Shown piece by piece: positions 32,034 through 41,251 of a DNA stretch of 64,000 nt (the stretch's first letter is position 1; every line of letters begins with the position of its first letter). The position numbers and the translations under genes are program-made. The notes beneath the pieces were generated by a model. It did no database searches. It had not been told where the DNA came from and saw only the letters and a program-made list of their open reading frames with translations. Source of the stretch: UBA1046 sp050945515 (GTDB lineage Bacteria > Bacillota > Clostridia > Saccharofermentanales > DTU023). Location of the stretch: contig JBMNTB010000004.1 of assembly GCA_050945515.1 (NCBI GenBank), positions 45,618 to 109,617 of the forward strand. Reading direction: 5' to 3'.

Positions 32034-33210
32034 ATTTCCTGCTTTCAATTATTTCATCACCTGCTGCCAGAAATTTCAAATGTAGCAGCAGACGTGTGAT
32101 TGTCAATTCAAAATTTACATTGCGCGCTAAAGCTTCGCGGCTTTCTTCTACCAGGCCGGCTGCTGCGGTAAGTCTGTCCTGCAGCTCTCGCTCTGTCCGG
32201 CTCCATCCCGAGTCTTCTTCCTCTTTCCAGCGTACCAGGCCTTGGTCTTTTGCTGCCTGTTCGGCACGGCGCACCAGATTCTGCTGTTTGCGTTCGATCG
32301 CAGTCTTGAGCTGTGGCAGCAGATCGCTATTGATAATCTCTGCTTCGGTGCGCCAAAGCAAACAGAGTTCATCTCTGATCAGACTTTGCAAAACTGCAAA
32401 TATAGTATCTATCTGCTCTTTGTGCTCCAGAAAGAAAGCACTGCAGTCAGTAAACAGATCAAGTTCGCTGGCCTGATCCAGTGACAGATAGATGGCAGCG
32501 GTGTCTGAACGCAGCTGGCGAAACCAATCACCGCCTGCTAATTCCAGAGCCAGGCCGGGCAGGCCGGAAGCAAATTTAGCGAAGAATCGGATATCCTCGT
32601 CAGTCAGCAGGTCGCCTTCGCTCTGTTCCTGATCCATCAGCTCTTCTCTGATAATCTGCCGGATTTCATCTTCTTTACGCCGATCAACTTTCAGATTGAT
32701 CACACGCGATATTACTGTCGGCAATAATCTGGACTGATCACTGCTGGTCAAGATCAGGCGGACATGGGGCAGAGGCTCTTCAAGGGTTTTCAGCAGTACA
32801 TTTTGCCCTTGTTCATTCAATTCATCAGCATCAATGAGAATCACTCTGCGCTTGCCCAGGCGTGGATAGCGGACTAAATCCGACAGTTCTGAACGGACAC
32901 TTGCGGTCGGAATTGTTTTTTTACCGCTTTCTGCTGCCAGAATGCTGAAATCCAGATGATTGCCTTGGTCGAAATAATGGCATGAAGTACAGTTTTCACA
33001 GGCTCCCTCTGCCGTAGGAGCATGACAAAGCAAAGCTTGTGCAATGAGATTCGCAATTTTCTTCTTGCCGCTGCCAGAGGGACCCGTCAGGAGGATACAG
33101 GAATTGTCCTCTGTCAAAATAAGACCGGCTAAACGACTCTTGAGTGCAGATAAGCCTGTGATCCGAGAAAAGCCTTTTTTATGCTCAGATTTTTTCGAAG
33201 TGCTCGACAT
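32026..33210 (-). CDS. holB: DNA polymerase III delta-prime subunit
   Basis: A clamp-loader subunit of 394 residues. The AAA-type domain has a P-loop-like GPSGSGKKK and four cysteines of a zinc module (CHAPTAEGACENCTSC). It continues with VILIDADELNEQGQNVLLKTLEEPLP and LPTVISR, where most homologues have SRC-like residues. The C-terminal collar domain is poorly conserved. It overlaps darA by 26 bases and ricT by 8, as part of the tmk-darA-holB-ricT operon. Confidence 0.93.
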   Translation of the reverse strand: MSSTSKKSEHKKGFSRITGLSALKSRLAGLILTEDNSCILLTGPSGSGKKKIANLIAQALLCHAPTAEGACENCTSCHYFDQGNHLDFSILAAESGKKTIPTASVRSELSDLVRYPRLGKRRVILIDADELNEQGQNVLLKTLEEPLPHVRLILTSSDQSRLLPTVISRVINLKVDRRKEDEIRQIIREELMDQEQSEGDLLTDEDIRFFAKFASGLPGLALELAGGDWFRQLRSDTAAIYLSLDQASELDLFTDCSAFFLEHKEQIDTIFAVLQSLIRDELCLLWRTEAEIINSDLLPQLKTAIERKQQNLVRRAEQAAKDQGLVRWKEEEDSGWSRTERELQDRLTAAAGLVEESREALARNVNFELTITRLLLHLKFLAAGDEIIESRKYD

Positions 33211-33514
33211 TAACTACGAAAACCGTAGCTCCGCCAATCTGAACTTCTACGGGTAAGGGCATGAAAGTTCCGCCCAACACGCTTGGCGTAACACTTGAGT
33301 TAACTACAGCCTTGCGACTCTTGGCATATTTGCGAATAATACCCAGCAAAGTATCCAGCAGATCATCTTCGACAACAATCATCAGAGTCGTATTGCCGGC
33401 TCTGAGAAAACCGCCTATAGAGTTTAGCTTGGTAACGCGCTGTCCTGCACGGTTAATCTCTGATATAAGGCGCGGGCTGTCCTCGTCATTGATAATGGCA
33501 AAGATCAATTTCAT
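33185..33514 (-). CDS. darA: Cyclic di-AMP receptor (PII-like)
   Basis: A 109-residue PII-like trimeric protein, known as DarA, PstA or YaaQ. The start MKLIFAIINDEDSPRLI and the segment VTKLNSIGGFLRAGNTTLMI form the nucleotide-binding face, and VNSSVTPSVLGGTFMPLPVEVQIGGA belongs to the C-terminal strands. It binds cyclic di-AMP; its target is unknown. It sits between tmk and holB in the order known from Bacillus. Cyclic di-AMP commonly restrains potassium uptake, and a Trk/Ktr system is also encoded here. Confidence 0.95.
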   Translation of the reverse strand: MKLIFAIINDEDSPRLISEINRAGQRVTKLNSIGGFLRAGNTTLMIVVEDDLLDTLLGIIRKYAKSRKAVVNSSVTPSVLGGTFMPLPVEVQIGGATVFVVNVEHFEKI

Positions 33515-34146
33515 AGAATTTCCCTCCTAACGCATTGTATGATCTGTTCATAAGTATCATTCTTATCCGGCATCGATACTACACGGAAGATGCGCTCCGG
33601 CTCAGATGCCTGAATTTCCTGATATCCGGCTCTGACCTTGCCTCGGAAAGCCATTGGCTCCAGATCCAGACGATCGGATTGATTGTTTTTGGTTCTTTTG
33701 CCCAGTCTTTTTGCCAGTACTTCCAGATCAATATCTATCCAAATTGTGAGGTCAGGCTTCGTCTCCCCGACAGCCGCTTCATTGACACGGCGTACAAAAT
33801 CGACATCCAGCCCCCTGCCGTATCCTTGATAAGCGACAGTGGAATCTATGAAGCGATCGCAGATAACATACACTCCGCGTTCAAGTGCCGGCCGGATAAC
33901 CTCTCTGACCAGCTGCGACCTGGCGGCAGCGAAGAGAAACAACTCGCTGATCCCGGTCATAGTTTGATGTTCGCGTGTGAGCAGGATCTGTCGAATCTGT
34001 TCACCGATAGAGGTACCGCCCGGCTCTCTCAGCAACAGTGTTTCATGACCCGCGGCTGTCAGATCGGCAGCTAACCTCTCGGCATGAGTGGTCTTGCCTG
34101 TTCCATCTACACCCTCAAAGGTGATGAAAAAACCCCTTTTTTTCAT
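33511..34146 (-). CDS. tmk: Thymidylate kinase
   Basis: A 211-residue kinase that phosphorylates dTMP for DNA synthesis. The P-loop is FEGVDGTGKTTHAERL, the DRx motif is VICDRFIDSTVAYQGYGRGLD, and the lid region KRLGKRTKNNQSDRLDLE is present. The stop overlaps the darA start by 4 bases, so the two are coupled. Confidence 0.96.
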   Translation of the reverse strand: MKKRGFFITFEGVDGTGKTTHAERLAADLTAAGHETLLLREPGGTSIGEQIRQILLTREHQTMTGISELFLFAAARSQLVREVIRPALERGVYVICDRFIDSTVAYQGYGRGLDVDFVRRVNEAAVGETKPDLTIWIDIDLEVLAKRLGKRTKNNQSDRLDLEPMAFRGKVRAGYQEIQASEPERIFRVVSMPDKNDTYEQIIQCVRREIL

Positions 34147-34174
34147 TTGTCAATCTCCACTCTCCGCTATTATC

Positions 34175-35602
34175 TTATTCTAACACGACAACGCTACTGC
34201 TGTCAGGATCACGCACACCATAAACCGTAATATCGGCAGTCAGGAAGCGCGTTATGGCTCTGATGCGATCCGCTGTGATAATCTCTCCCGGCCAGATCAG
34301 GGCGATGCCCGGCGGATACGGTACAATCGCCTCGGCAGCGATTCGTCCATCGGCTTCATGCAACGGAACTGTGGTTTTCTTTAAGTCCCCGAACAGAACT
34401 GCGCTGCAGGACACAGCGGAAGGAGGAGCCTGATCAAATAAGGTATCCTCCGCCGGAACAGCATGACCGATCTGAACCGGCACTGCACCGGGAGCTGTAC
34501 TGCCCACTGTCTGCAGGACGGAGGCCAGCGCCTTCGTCTCGTCTTGAGTAGTATCCAGTGCCGGAATGAGAATGATGCGGGTCAGATCAACCAGTTCCGG
34601 GTCAACCCGGCCGGCATCAAAAACGGCATTTACTTGCGGGCGGCTGAGGCCGGTTCGACTGTAATCATAGGTCAGCCGCAACGGATCGGAGCCCGGGAGC
34701 TGAATGCGCTTGATCGTCGGGGGCAGGCTGCGGTCGAGATCGGCGATCAGAGCCAAAAGATTTTCGACGGCCCGTCGGCCATTATGCTCCAGCCACCAGC
34801 GGGCATAATCCAAGGTGGCGGCGATGACAAAAGAGGGGCTGGAGGTTTGGAAGACCTTGAGCATCTGCCCTAATTTGTCGGCCTTGATTTTACCTGTGGC
34901 CAGGGCTTTTCGACCGATATGCAAATAGCTGGCCGGCGTCAGAGCCGGCAGAGTTTTATGAGCGCTCATGGCAACCAGATCCGCCCCTTGGGCGAGTGCT
35001 GAAGGCGGTAGCAGATCCGGCGCCGCTGCGAAATGAGAGCCATGGGCTTCGTCAACTATAATAATCGTTCCGCAGCGGTCCGCCAGCTGTACGAGCTCCG
35101 TCAGGCAGACCGTCCTGCCGTCATAACCCGGCGAGGTGACAAATAGAGCCCGGGCTTGCGGATTGGCCTTCAAGGTACGCAGCAAGGCCTGTTCGACCTG
35201 CTCGCCCTCACGGATTTCGGCCCAGATCGGAGTCAAGTTCAGCAAGGCCGTACCATGCAGCAAGGTCTGATGAACCCGGCGGGGCAAGATCAGTTCACTG
35301 CCGTACGGGCAGGCCGTGGCCAAGGCCGTTAGCAATGAAGTGGTCGTGCCCGTGGTCACAAAGCGAGTGTGGCCGGCACCAAAAAAGGAGGCGGCCAGAT
35401 CCATCGCTTGTTGCACCTTACCGGTCGGATTCTGGATGTCCCCGGTCTGTGCCAGCTCAGTCGTATCCAATGACCACAGATTATCTCTCAGCCAGCCGGG
35501 GAATGATTTACCGTGACGGTTGCCGGGCATATGGAAAGAAAAACGCTCCTGTGCCGCAGCAAAGAGCGTTTCTACTAAGGGCATCTGCGAAATATTATTC
35601 AT
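34175..35602 (-). CDS. Orn/Lys/Arg decarboxylase family protein (YaaO-like)
   Basis: A second fold type I PLP decarboxylase (475 residues), paralogous to the spe operon enzyme. It begins with FSFHMPGNRHGKSFPGW. The cofactor region has VDEAHGSHFAAAPDLLPPSAL and the PLP Lys in MSAHKTLPALTPAS. The C-terminal part holds YPPGIALIWPGE. It lies upstream of tmk, like yaaO in Bacillus. Its substrate is unknown; because a dedicated arginine decarboxylase exists in the spe operon, this copy may handle lysine or ornithine or have another role. Confidence 0.88.
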   Translation of the reverse strand: MNNISQMPLVETLFAAAQERFSFHMPGNRHGKSFPGWLRDNLWSLDTTELAQTGDIQNPTGKVQQAMDLAASFFGAGHTRFVTTGTTTSLLTALATACPYGSELILPRRVHQTLLHGTALLNLTPIWAEIREGEQVEQALLRTLKANPQARALFVTSPGYDGRTVCLTELVQLADRCGTIIIVDEAHGSHFAAAPDLLPPSALAQGADLVAMSAHKTLPALTPASYLHIGRKALATGKIKADKLGQMLKVFQTSSPSFVIAATLDYARWWLEHNGRRAVENLLALIADLDRSLPPTIKRIQLPGSDPLRLTYDYSRTGLSRPQVNAVFDAGRVDPELVDLTRIILIPALDTTQDETKALASVLQTVGSTAPGAVPVQIGHAVPAEDTLFDQAPPSAVSCSAVLFGDLKKTTVPLHEADGRIAAEAIVPYPPGIALIWPGEIITADRIRAITRFLTADITVYGVRDPDSSSVVVLE

Positions 35603-35634
35603 TATCGGCTCCCAATATATTCATTAGAAATCTC

Positions 35635-36228
35635 TTAGAAATCAAGATTGATATTGGAAATAGATCTGATCTCCAAAGAAATCTCTTTCTCCAGAGCTCT
35701 GATTTCCTTCTCAATATCCGCCAGAGTCTCCGGGGCTTTAATTGTCTTGAGATGGGTCTTGCTGCGTTGACGTACCTGCCGGACCTGTCGGCTTGATCGC
35801 TTCTGGGATACTATATTCGTATCCTTCCTGCTCTGCTGAGGAACAGCCGCCGCTTTGGGTTGCTGTTGTTCTTTGCCGGCTGGGCGTTCGGCTTGTTTTT
35901 CTCTGCTCTCGCGCGGTTGATCTGGTCTCTGAGTTTGTTTCTGTCTCGAGACCTGACTGCGCCGTCTTCTATTGCCGGAACTTGATCTGGATGGCGTCTT
36001 TTTCCCTTCCGCGGCAGCTTGAGATCCGTCAGTGCTTTTCGGTCTATTATCCGGTCGGCGATTGCGGCTGCTGCCGCCTTGACGCGGCGTCCTGCTCTTT
36101 GGGCCTGAAGCTTTGGCAGGCTTTCTGTCGCGGCCTTGAGTATTCTTGTCGCGCGGCTGATTCTGGCCGGAACGTTTACTCCTGCGCTTTTCTGTCTGAG
36201 CTTGATCTGAATGAACTGCTTCTGACAT
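35635..36228 (-). CDS. Strongly basic, disordered protein of unknown function
   Basis: I do not recognise this 197-residue protein. Residues 1 to about 155 are made mainly of Arg, Lys, Gln, Ser, Pro and Gly with many RRS, RQ and KP pairs and almost no hydrophobic residues, so they should be disordered and highly positive. The last 40 residues (LADIEKEIRALEKEISLEIRS) form a likely amphipathic helix or short coiled coil. This suggests a nucleic-acid-binding tail with an oligomerising or docking helix. It lies 22 bases downstream of folBK in the same direction. The RlmB protein of this genome has a similar basic tail. Confidence 0.65.
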   Translation of the reverse strand: MSEAVHSDQAQTEKRRSKRSGQNQPRDKNTQGRDRKPAKASGPKSRTPRQGGSSRNRRPDNRPKSTDGSQAAAEGKKTPSRSSSGNRRRRSQVSRQKQTQRPDQPRESREKQAERPAGKEQQQPKAAAVPQQSRKDTNIVSQKRSSRQVRQVRQRSKTHLKTIKAPETLADIEKEIRALEKEISLEIRSISNINLDF

Positions 36229-36250
36229 ATTACCTCCTATTGCTTCTTAA

Positions 36251-37153
36251 CTATAACGGATACCAGCAGGATTTTACAAGTTTAACCGCCTCTGTTTCGC
36301 GTTTTCCGGCTCCTGTTATTTCCGCCAGAGGAATCGTGACAAATTCTCTTTCCAGATAGCGCGGGTGAGGCAGAATCAGCCTCTCTGTCTCCATGACCAG
36401 CTGATCATAGCTAATCAGATCGAGATCCAAAGTGCGAGGACCCCATTTGACTCCTCTGCTGCGGCCGCGTTCGGCTTCGATCGCTTGGCACAGATCAAGG
36501 ATCGAGATGGGCTCCAGCCTGGTTTTGAAACCGGCAACGGCATTCAGATATTTCGCTTGCTCCGTATTACCCCACGGCTCCGTTTCATAGAGAGAGGAAA
36601 GCCGGTCCAGCTTTAGACCCGGTGTTGCTTGCAAGCGGGTCAGAGCATAAGCCAGATGTGATCTGCGATCACCAATATTAGAGCCAAGACTGAGAATTAC
36701 CGTGTGCTGCAGGCTCTCTGTCAGGCCCGGCGCTGCATCCGAGGCCAAACCGGAAAGCGCTTCCTCCCGGCTGGCGGTCAGAGTAAAGGCCATATAGGCG
36801 AAGTCGCCTTCAATAGGTGCCTGCGGCTTTTTGATTGTCAATGACAGTGCTGCAACCAAAGGGAAGCGGACAAAAATCCCCTTGGCAATTGCGCCGGCCA
36901 GATGCTCAATCAGATCACTGTTCGTCGTTTCGACCATCTCTTTGACATAGGAGAAGACTTGCGCATAATTTACCGTCTGCTCGAGCTGATCTGTCTCAAG
37001 CGCCAGAGGATAGAAACAGGAGAGTTCCAGATCAACGACTATAGTCTGACCGTGCTCTTTTTCTGCCGCCAGCACCCCCAGATGGGAGTGAAATTTCATC
37101 TCCGCCATGGTGATGAGATATTGGGGATGGTTGAAACTTAAACTGCTGGTCAT
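36251..37153 (-). CDS. folBK: Fused dihydroneopterin aldolase and HPPK (FolB-FolK)
   Basis: A 300-residue fusion of two consecutive folate enzymes. Residues about 10-125 are FolB (ITMAEMKFHSHLGVLAAEKE and TNSDLIEHLAGAIA). Residues about 150-300 are FolK (ILSLGSNIGDRRSHLAYAL, ETEPWGNTEQAKYLNAV and GPRTLDLDLISYD). The fusion is known in other Bacillota. Together with folP and folE just upstream it forms the pterin branch of folate synthesis in the order folE, folP, folBK. Confidence 0.94.
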   Translation of the reverse strand: MTSSLSFNHPQYLITMAEMKFHSHLGVLAAEKEHGQTIVVDLELSCFYPLALETDQLEQTVNYAQVFSYVKEMVETTNSDLIEHLAGAIAKGIFVRFPLVAALSLTIKKPQAPIEGDFAYMAFTLTASREEALSGLASDAAPGLTESLQHTVILSLGSNIGDRRSHLAYALTRLQATPGLKLDRLSSLYETEPWGNTEQAKYLNAVAGFKTRLEPISILDLCQAIEAERGRSRGVKWGPRTLDLDLISYDQLVMETERLILPHPRYLEREFVTIPLAEITGAGKRETEAVKLVKSCWYPL

Positions 37154-37194
37154 GGCTTTTTTCTCTCCTATGCGGCAAAAGAGTGGCCGCTCAT

Positions 37195-38130
37195 TTAGGG
37201 CTTAGAGTATTTAAGGGCATCTGCGATTGCCACATAAGCTCTCTGTCTGCTGACATCATGGACACGCAGCATATCCGCACCTTTCTGGACGGCATAGACT
37301 GAAACCGCACCCGTGCCGATATCGGCCAAATCCTGATTGATCCCTTCTGACAGCTCCGTAAAACCGGCATCAGTCAAAACCCGGCGCACAAAGCGCTTGC
37401 GTGAAGCGGCGACCAGAACCGGATAATCCAGAGCAATAATCTGCTCCAGATTTTGCAGCAGGCAGAGATTTTCCTCAGTTGACAGACCAAAGCCCAGACC
37501 GGGGTCAAGCATAATACTGCGGGCAGAAATGCCGGCTGAGAGAGCGCGTTCCAGACTGGCCAGCAGGAATTTATGGCAAGCCGACATCAGATCGATTGAA
37601 TTCAATTCTTGGTTCAATGACACCGGCAGACCCCGCCCCTCCTGAAAGGCCGGGAAAACCGCTGATTTACTGTCCTGTGTGCGATACATTGTGGCATTAA
37701 ACATCAAGATCACAGCGGCATCGTATTTGGCGATTACTGCCGCCATTTCATCACTGCCAAAAAGGCCGGTAATATCATTGATAATCCCCGCCCCGGCTTC
37801 TAAGACAGCTTCCGCCACCTCAGCTTTCCAGGTATCCACGGAGATCAAGGCCTCCGGTTTCCGCCGCAGAATATGGTCGATCACAGGAACGATTCTGGCT
37901 ATTTCTTCGGCAGCAGGAACCGGAACCGAACCCGGCCTGGTAGATTCACCGCCAATATCCAAAATATCCGCTCCGGCGGCTAATAAGGCCAGGCCGTGCT
38001 CAACTGCTTGCTCGAGAGCAAAATAGCGGCCGCCGTCGGAAAAGGAATCCGGCGTTACATTGAGTATCCCCATGAGGCCGGTTTTGTTTCCCAGCGACAA
38101 AGACCTGTCTCTTATTTTTAATGTTTTCAT
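37195..38130 (-). CDS. folP: Dihydropteroate synthase
   Basis: A TIM-barrel enzyme of 311 residues that joins the pterin to p-aminobenzoate. Conserved blocks are GILNVTPDSFSDGGRY, DIGGESTRPGS, IINDITGL, LDPGLGFG and the C-terminal RVHDV. It shares one base with the folE stop and is followed after 41 bases by folBK. Confidence 0.96.
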   Translation of the reverse strand: MKTLKIRDRSLSLGNKTGLMGILNVTPDSFSDGGRYFALEQAVEHGLALLAAGADILDIGGESTRPGSVPVPAAEEIARIVPVIDHILRRKPEALISVDTWKAEVAEAVLEAGAGIINDITGLFGSDEMAAVIAKYDAAVILMFNATMYRTQDSKSAVFPAFQEGRGLPVSLNQELNSIDLMSACHKFLLASLERALSAGISARSIMLDPGLGFGLSTEENLCLLQNLEQIIALDYPVLVAASRKRFVRRVLTDAGFTELSEGINQDLADIGTGAVSVYAVQKGADMLRVHDVSRQRAYVAIADALKYSKP

Positions 38131-38699
38131 CAGTTATTCCTACCCCGCCAGATTAAAGACATCGCCTCCGACCTGCTCCTCAGATCACTGCGCAATATGC
38201 CGCGCACACCGGAGGTGACAGTGACCGCTCCCGGCTTCTTGATGCCGCGCATTGTCATACAGAGATGTTCGGCTTCAATGACGACTGCAACACCATAGGG
38301 ATTAACAACTTCCATCAGAATATCCGCTATGGAAGAAGTAAGCCGCTCTTGCAATTGGGGCTTTCTGGCTTCGTGATCGACAATCCGCGCAATCTTGCTC
38401 AAACCGAGGATTTTACCATCCTTTGGTATATACACCACATGAGCCTTGCCGATGAAAGGAATTAAATGATGCTCGCACATGGAGTAAAAGGGGATGTCTC
38501 CCACCAATATCATCTCTTCGCTGTCCGGCTCATCAAAAACTTTAATCAGTTCCGTGACATCCTGGGACAGGCCGGAGAATAATTCCTGGTACATTCTGGC
38601 TACCCGGGCCGGCGTTTCCTGCAATCCGGGACGATCCGGATCTTCACCTATTGCCAGCAATATTTCTCTGACTGCTCTCTCGATACGCACTAGATCCAT
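38130..38699 (-). CDS. folE: GTP cyclohydrolase I
   Basis: A 189-residue zinc enzyme that opens the folate pathway from GTP. The zinc ligands are in SMCEHHLIPFIGKAHV and EHLCMTMRGIKKPG. GLSKIARIVDHEARKPQLQERLT is the typical active-site helix. It is the first gene of the folate cluster. A gap of about 130 bases to the kinase gene upstream may hold its promoter. Confidence 0.96.
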   Translation of the reverse strand: MDLVRIERAVREILLAIGEDPDRPGLQETPARVARMYQELFSGLSQDVTELIKVFDEPDSEEMILVGDIPFYSMCEHHLIPFIGKAHVVYIPKDGKILGLSKIARIVDHEARKPQLQERLTSSIADILMEVVNPYGVAVVIEAEHLCMTMRGIKKPGAVTVTSGVRGILRSDLRSRSEAMSLIWRGRNN

Positions 38700-38828
38700 A
38701 GCTATACCTCACCATATCCTTATGCCAACATTTTCCTAAGCATAACCCAGTCCGTCAAATGAGGTAAAGTCTAAGTTTTAAGCCGGATAATCCGTAGCCG
38801 GCGACACTGCCGGCAAGGCTCGCATTAT

Positions 38829-39854
38829 CTACCGTTTATTTGGTCCGGTCAGACCGGGGGAAATAGTCAATTTATATTCAATTTGTATCGATACCGGCCG
38901 CGACTGATCCAGGCCCCAGAGAGGAATGGCAGGCAACTGCAGGCCGGGATTAGGCGGGAGCAGATTAGGACTGACGGAACTGCCGGAAGTCACCGCGGAT
39001 TGCCTGCCGGGATAGTCCAAGGGCACAGACAGCTCTTGCTCCGCTTCAGAATCAAGCGGGCTCTGCTGTGTCGCTTCAATCACAGTTTCCGCCCGCCGTT
39101 CAGGCTTAATTTCCTGCCAGCGCCGGAGCAATTGTCTATGCTCAGCGGAAAGTCTGCTCAAGACCTCGTCCCTGTCAGACTCAGTCAGAGCTTGATAGGG
39201 CTTGCCTGCCAGGACAGAAATTGCCGTCCTGGCCAAACTGAAAAGATCCGAATTGGCATGAGGATGGCCTTGTTGCACTTCCGGAGCGGCATAAGCTGCT
39301 GTTACCCGCTGGACTTCGACCCATTTGCCGGCAAAGTCATCCAGGATCAGCGCACAGCCGAAATCAATCAGAGCCGGCGTTCCGTTAGGCATAATCACTA
39401 TATTGCCGGGCTTGATATCCAGATGCAAAAAAGGATTTTGCAACAATAAGGACAAATCTTGTAAGCCGGCAGCCAGATGCAGCAGCCAATCCATAACCCG
39501 GTCAACCGCTAAATTCTCCGTCCTCAGCTCCGCCAAGGTTTGACCCTCGATATATTCAAACAGATACGCCGGTTTCCGCGGCTCCGGACTGACAATCAGT
39601 TCCGGCAGACCGGAACTGAACTCACCCTTTTCTGCCGCAGCGGCAGGACCGCTCCAGCCCAGACAGCGGGGGAACTCCGCAGCCTGCAAATAGGACAGAA
39701 TCGAAGCCACTCTGTGATCCGTCCACTCCGAGACAGATTTGGCAACCAATACTTTATCTGCTTCGTCCCTGACCAGTGCGGGACGGCGTATTTTCTGTCC
39801 GGACGGGCGATGCGAACTGCTTGCGCCGGCAGTATCTTTGGTATTATTTGTCAT
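38829..39854 (-). CDS. Divergent Ser/Thr protein-kinase-like protein
   Basis: A 341-residue protein with a eukaryotic-type kinase fold. The catalytic loop FLHLDIKPGN, the metal-binding ALIDFGCA and the APE-like YAAPEVQQG are intact. The N-lobe is reduced: there is no glycine-rich loop, and the ATP-binding Lys is probably in VLVAKSVS. The C-terminal 100 residues after the kinase part are Ser- and Pro-rich with no membrane helix or PASTA repeats, so this is a soluble kinase and not PrkC. The target is unknown. It lies alone between folE and clpX. Confidence 0.82.
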   Translation of the reverse strand: MTNNTKDTAGASSSHRPSGQKIRRPALVRDEADKVLVAKSVSEWTDHRVASILSYLQAAEFPRCLGWSGPAAAAEKGEFSSGLPELIVSPEPRKPAYLFEYIEGQTLAELRTENLAVDRVMDWLLHLAAGLQDLSLLLQNPFLHLDIKPGNIVIMPNGTPALIDFGCALILDDFAGKWVEVQRVTAAYAAPEVQQGHPHANSDLFSLARTAISVLAGKPYQALTESDRDEVLSRLSAEHRQLLRRWQEIKPERRAETVIEATQQSPLDSEAEQELSVPLDYPGRQSAVTSGSSVSPNLLPPNPGLQLPAIPLWGLDQSRPVSIQIEYKLTISPGLTGPNKR

Positions 39855-39960
39855 GACCGGAGTCCTTCCTCTCTTAGTTCAGCTTAAGTATAGCGGCAGG
39901 AAAAAATCCGCCGCCTGATCCGGGCGACGGATTTCGTCAATAATCGTCAACAGCAACCCG

Positions 39961-41247
39961 TTATTGGGCTTTTTTAGCCGGCTCTTTCTTTCTGAAAATC
40001 AGCTTTGGTCCTTCTTTTCCGTTGACTGATTTTTCTGTAATGATAACCTTGGCAATATCAGGCCGCGAAGGCACTTCATACATCAGATCCATAATCATAT
40101 CTTCCAGGATCGTGCGCAGACCGCGGGCACCGGTCTTCAAGGCCATTGCTTTTCGGGCGATGGCACTGATGGCCTTGGGCTCAAACTCCAGCTCGACATC
40201 GTCAAAGGAGAAAAGCTTCTTATACTGTTTAATCAGAGCATTTTTCGGCTCTGTCAAAATCCGCTCCAAAGCTTCCTGATCCAGTTCGCCCAGGGCCACT
40301 GTTACCGGAACTCTGCCGATAAACTCGGGGATGAGGCCAAACTTGAGCAGATCTTCCGGCATGATCTTGCTCAGAATCATATCGGGCGAGGTCTTGTCCA
40401 GATCCTCAATAATGGCACCAAAGCCGATTGATTTTTGGCCGATGCGGTTCATGATGATCTTTTCCAGACCGTCAAAGGCACCGCCCAAAATGAAAAGGAT
40501 ATTGGTCGTATCGATCTGGATGAATTCCTGATGCGGATGTTTGCGACCGCCCTGGGGCGGCACATTGGCTATGGTACTTTCCAGTATTTTGAGCAAAGCC
40601 TGTTGCACGCCTTCGCCGGAAACATCCCGTGTAATGGAGGGATTGTCCGAGCGCCTGGTAATTTTGTCAATCTCATCGACATAAATGATGCCGCGCTCAG
40701 CTCTCTCAATATCAAAATCCGCATTTTGCAAGAGACGCAGCAAAATATTCTCCACATCCTCACCGACATAGCCGGCCTCGGTCAAAGCGGTGGCATCAGC
40801 GATGGCAAACGGCACATGCAAAAGTCTGGCCAGGGTCTGAGCCAAGAGGGTTTTACCGCTGCCGGTAGGACCGATCAGCATGATATTGCTCTTGCCGAGT
40901 TCTACGCCGTCTTCGACTTCCAGACGGGGGGAAAAGACACGCTTATAATGATTGTAGACGGAAACGGCTAAGATTTTTTTCGCTGCTTCCTGACCGATAA
41001 CATATTCATCAAGCGCTTCTTTGATCTCCTGCGGTGTCATCAGCCTTTCCGGCTCACGCACGGGAGCCAGAGCATAATCGGGAGCGGAAGTATCATCCAA
41101 CAGCATATTGCACAGATCAACACAATCATTGCAAATATAGACGCCGGGCCCGGCAATCAGACGGTTCACTTCCCGTTCGGTCTTGCCGCAAAAGGAACAG
41201 CGCAAACCGCTGTACGTCTTATTACTGCTACCATTGTCGCCAGTCAT
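39961..41247 (-). CDS. clpX: ClpX unfoldase of the ClpXP protease
   Basis: A 428-residue AAA+ unfoldase. It has the N-terminal zinc finger (CSFCGKTEREVNRL and YICNDCVDLC), Walker A GPTGSGKTLLAQ, the pore loop YVGEDVE, Walker B IIYVDEIDKI and the ClpP-docking loop KSIGFGA. It selects and unfolds proteins for ClpP. It follows clpP by 4 bases in the tig-clpP-clpX order. Confidence 0.97.
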   Translation of the reverse strand: MTGDNGSSNKTYSGLRCSFCGKTEREVNRLIAGPGVYICNDCVDLCNMLLDDTSAPDYALAPVREPERLMTPQEIKEALDEYVIGQEAAKKILAVSVYNHYKRVFSPRLEVEDGVELGKSNIMLIGPTGSGKTLLAQTLARLLHVPFAIADATALTEAGYVGEDVENILLRLLQNADFDIERAERGIIYVDEIDKITRRSDNPSITRDVSGEGVQQALLKILESTIANVPPQGGRKHPHQEFIQIDTTNILFILGGAFDGLEKIIMNRIGQKSIGFGAIIEDLDKTSPDMILSKIMPEDLLKFGLIPEFIGRVPVTVALGELDQEALERILTEPKNALIKQYKKLFSFDDVELEFEPKAISAIARKAMALKTGARGLRTILEDMIMDLMYEVPSRPDIAKVIITEKSVNGKEGPKLIFRKKEPAKKAQ

Positions 41248-41251
41248 AATA

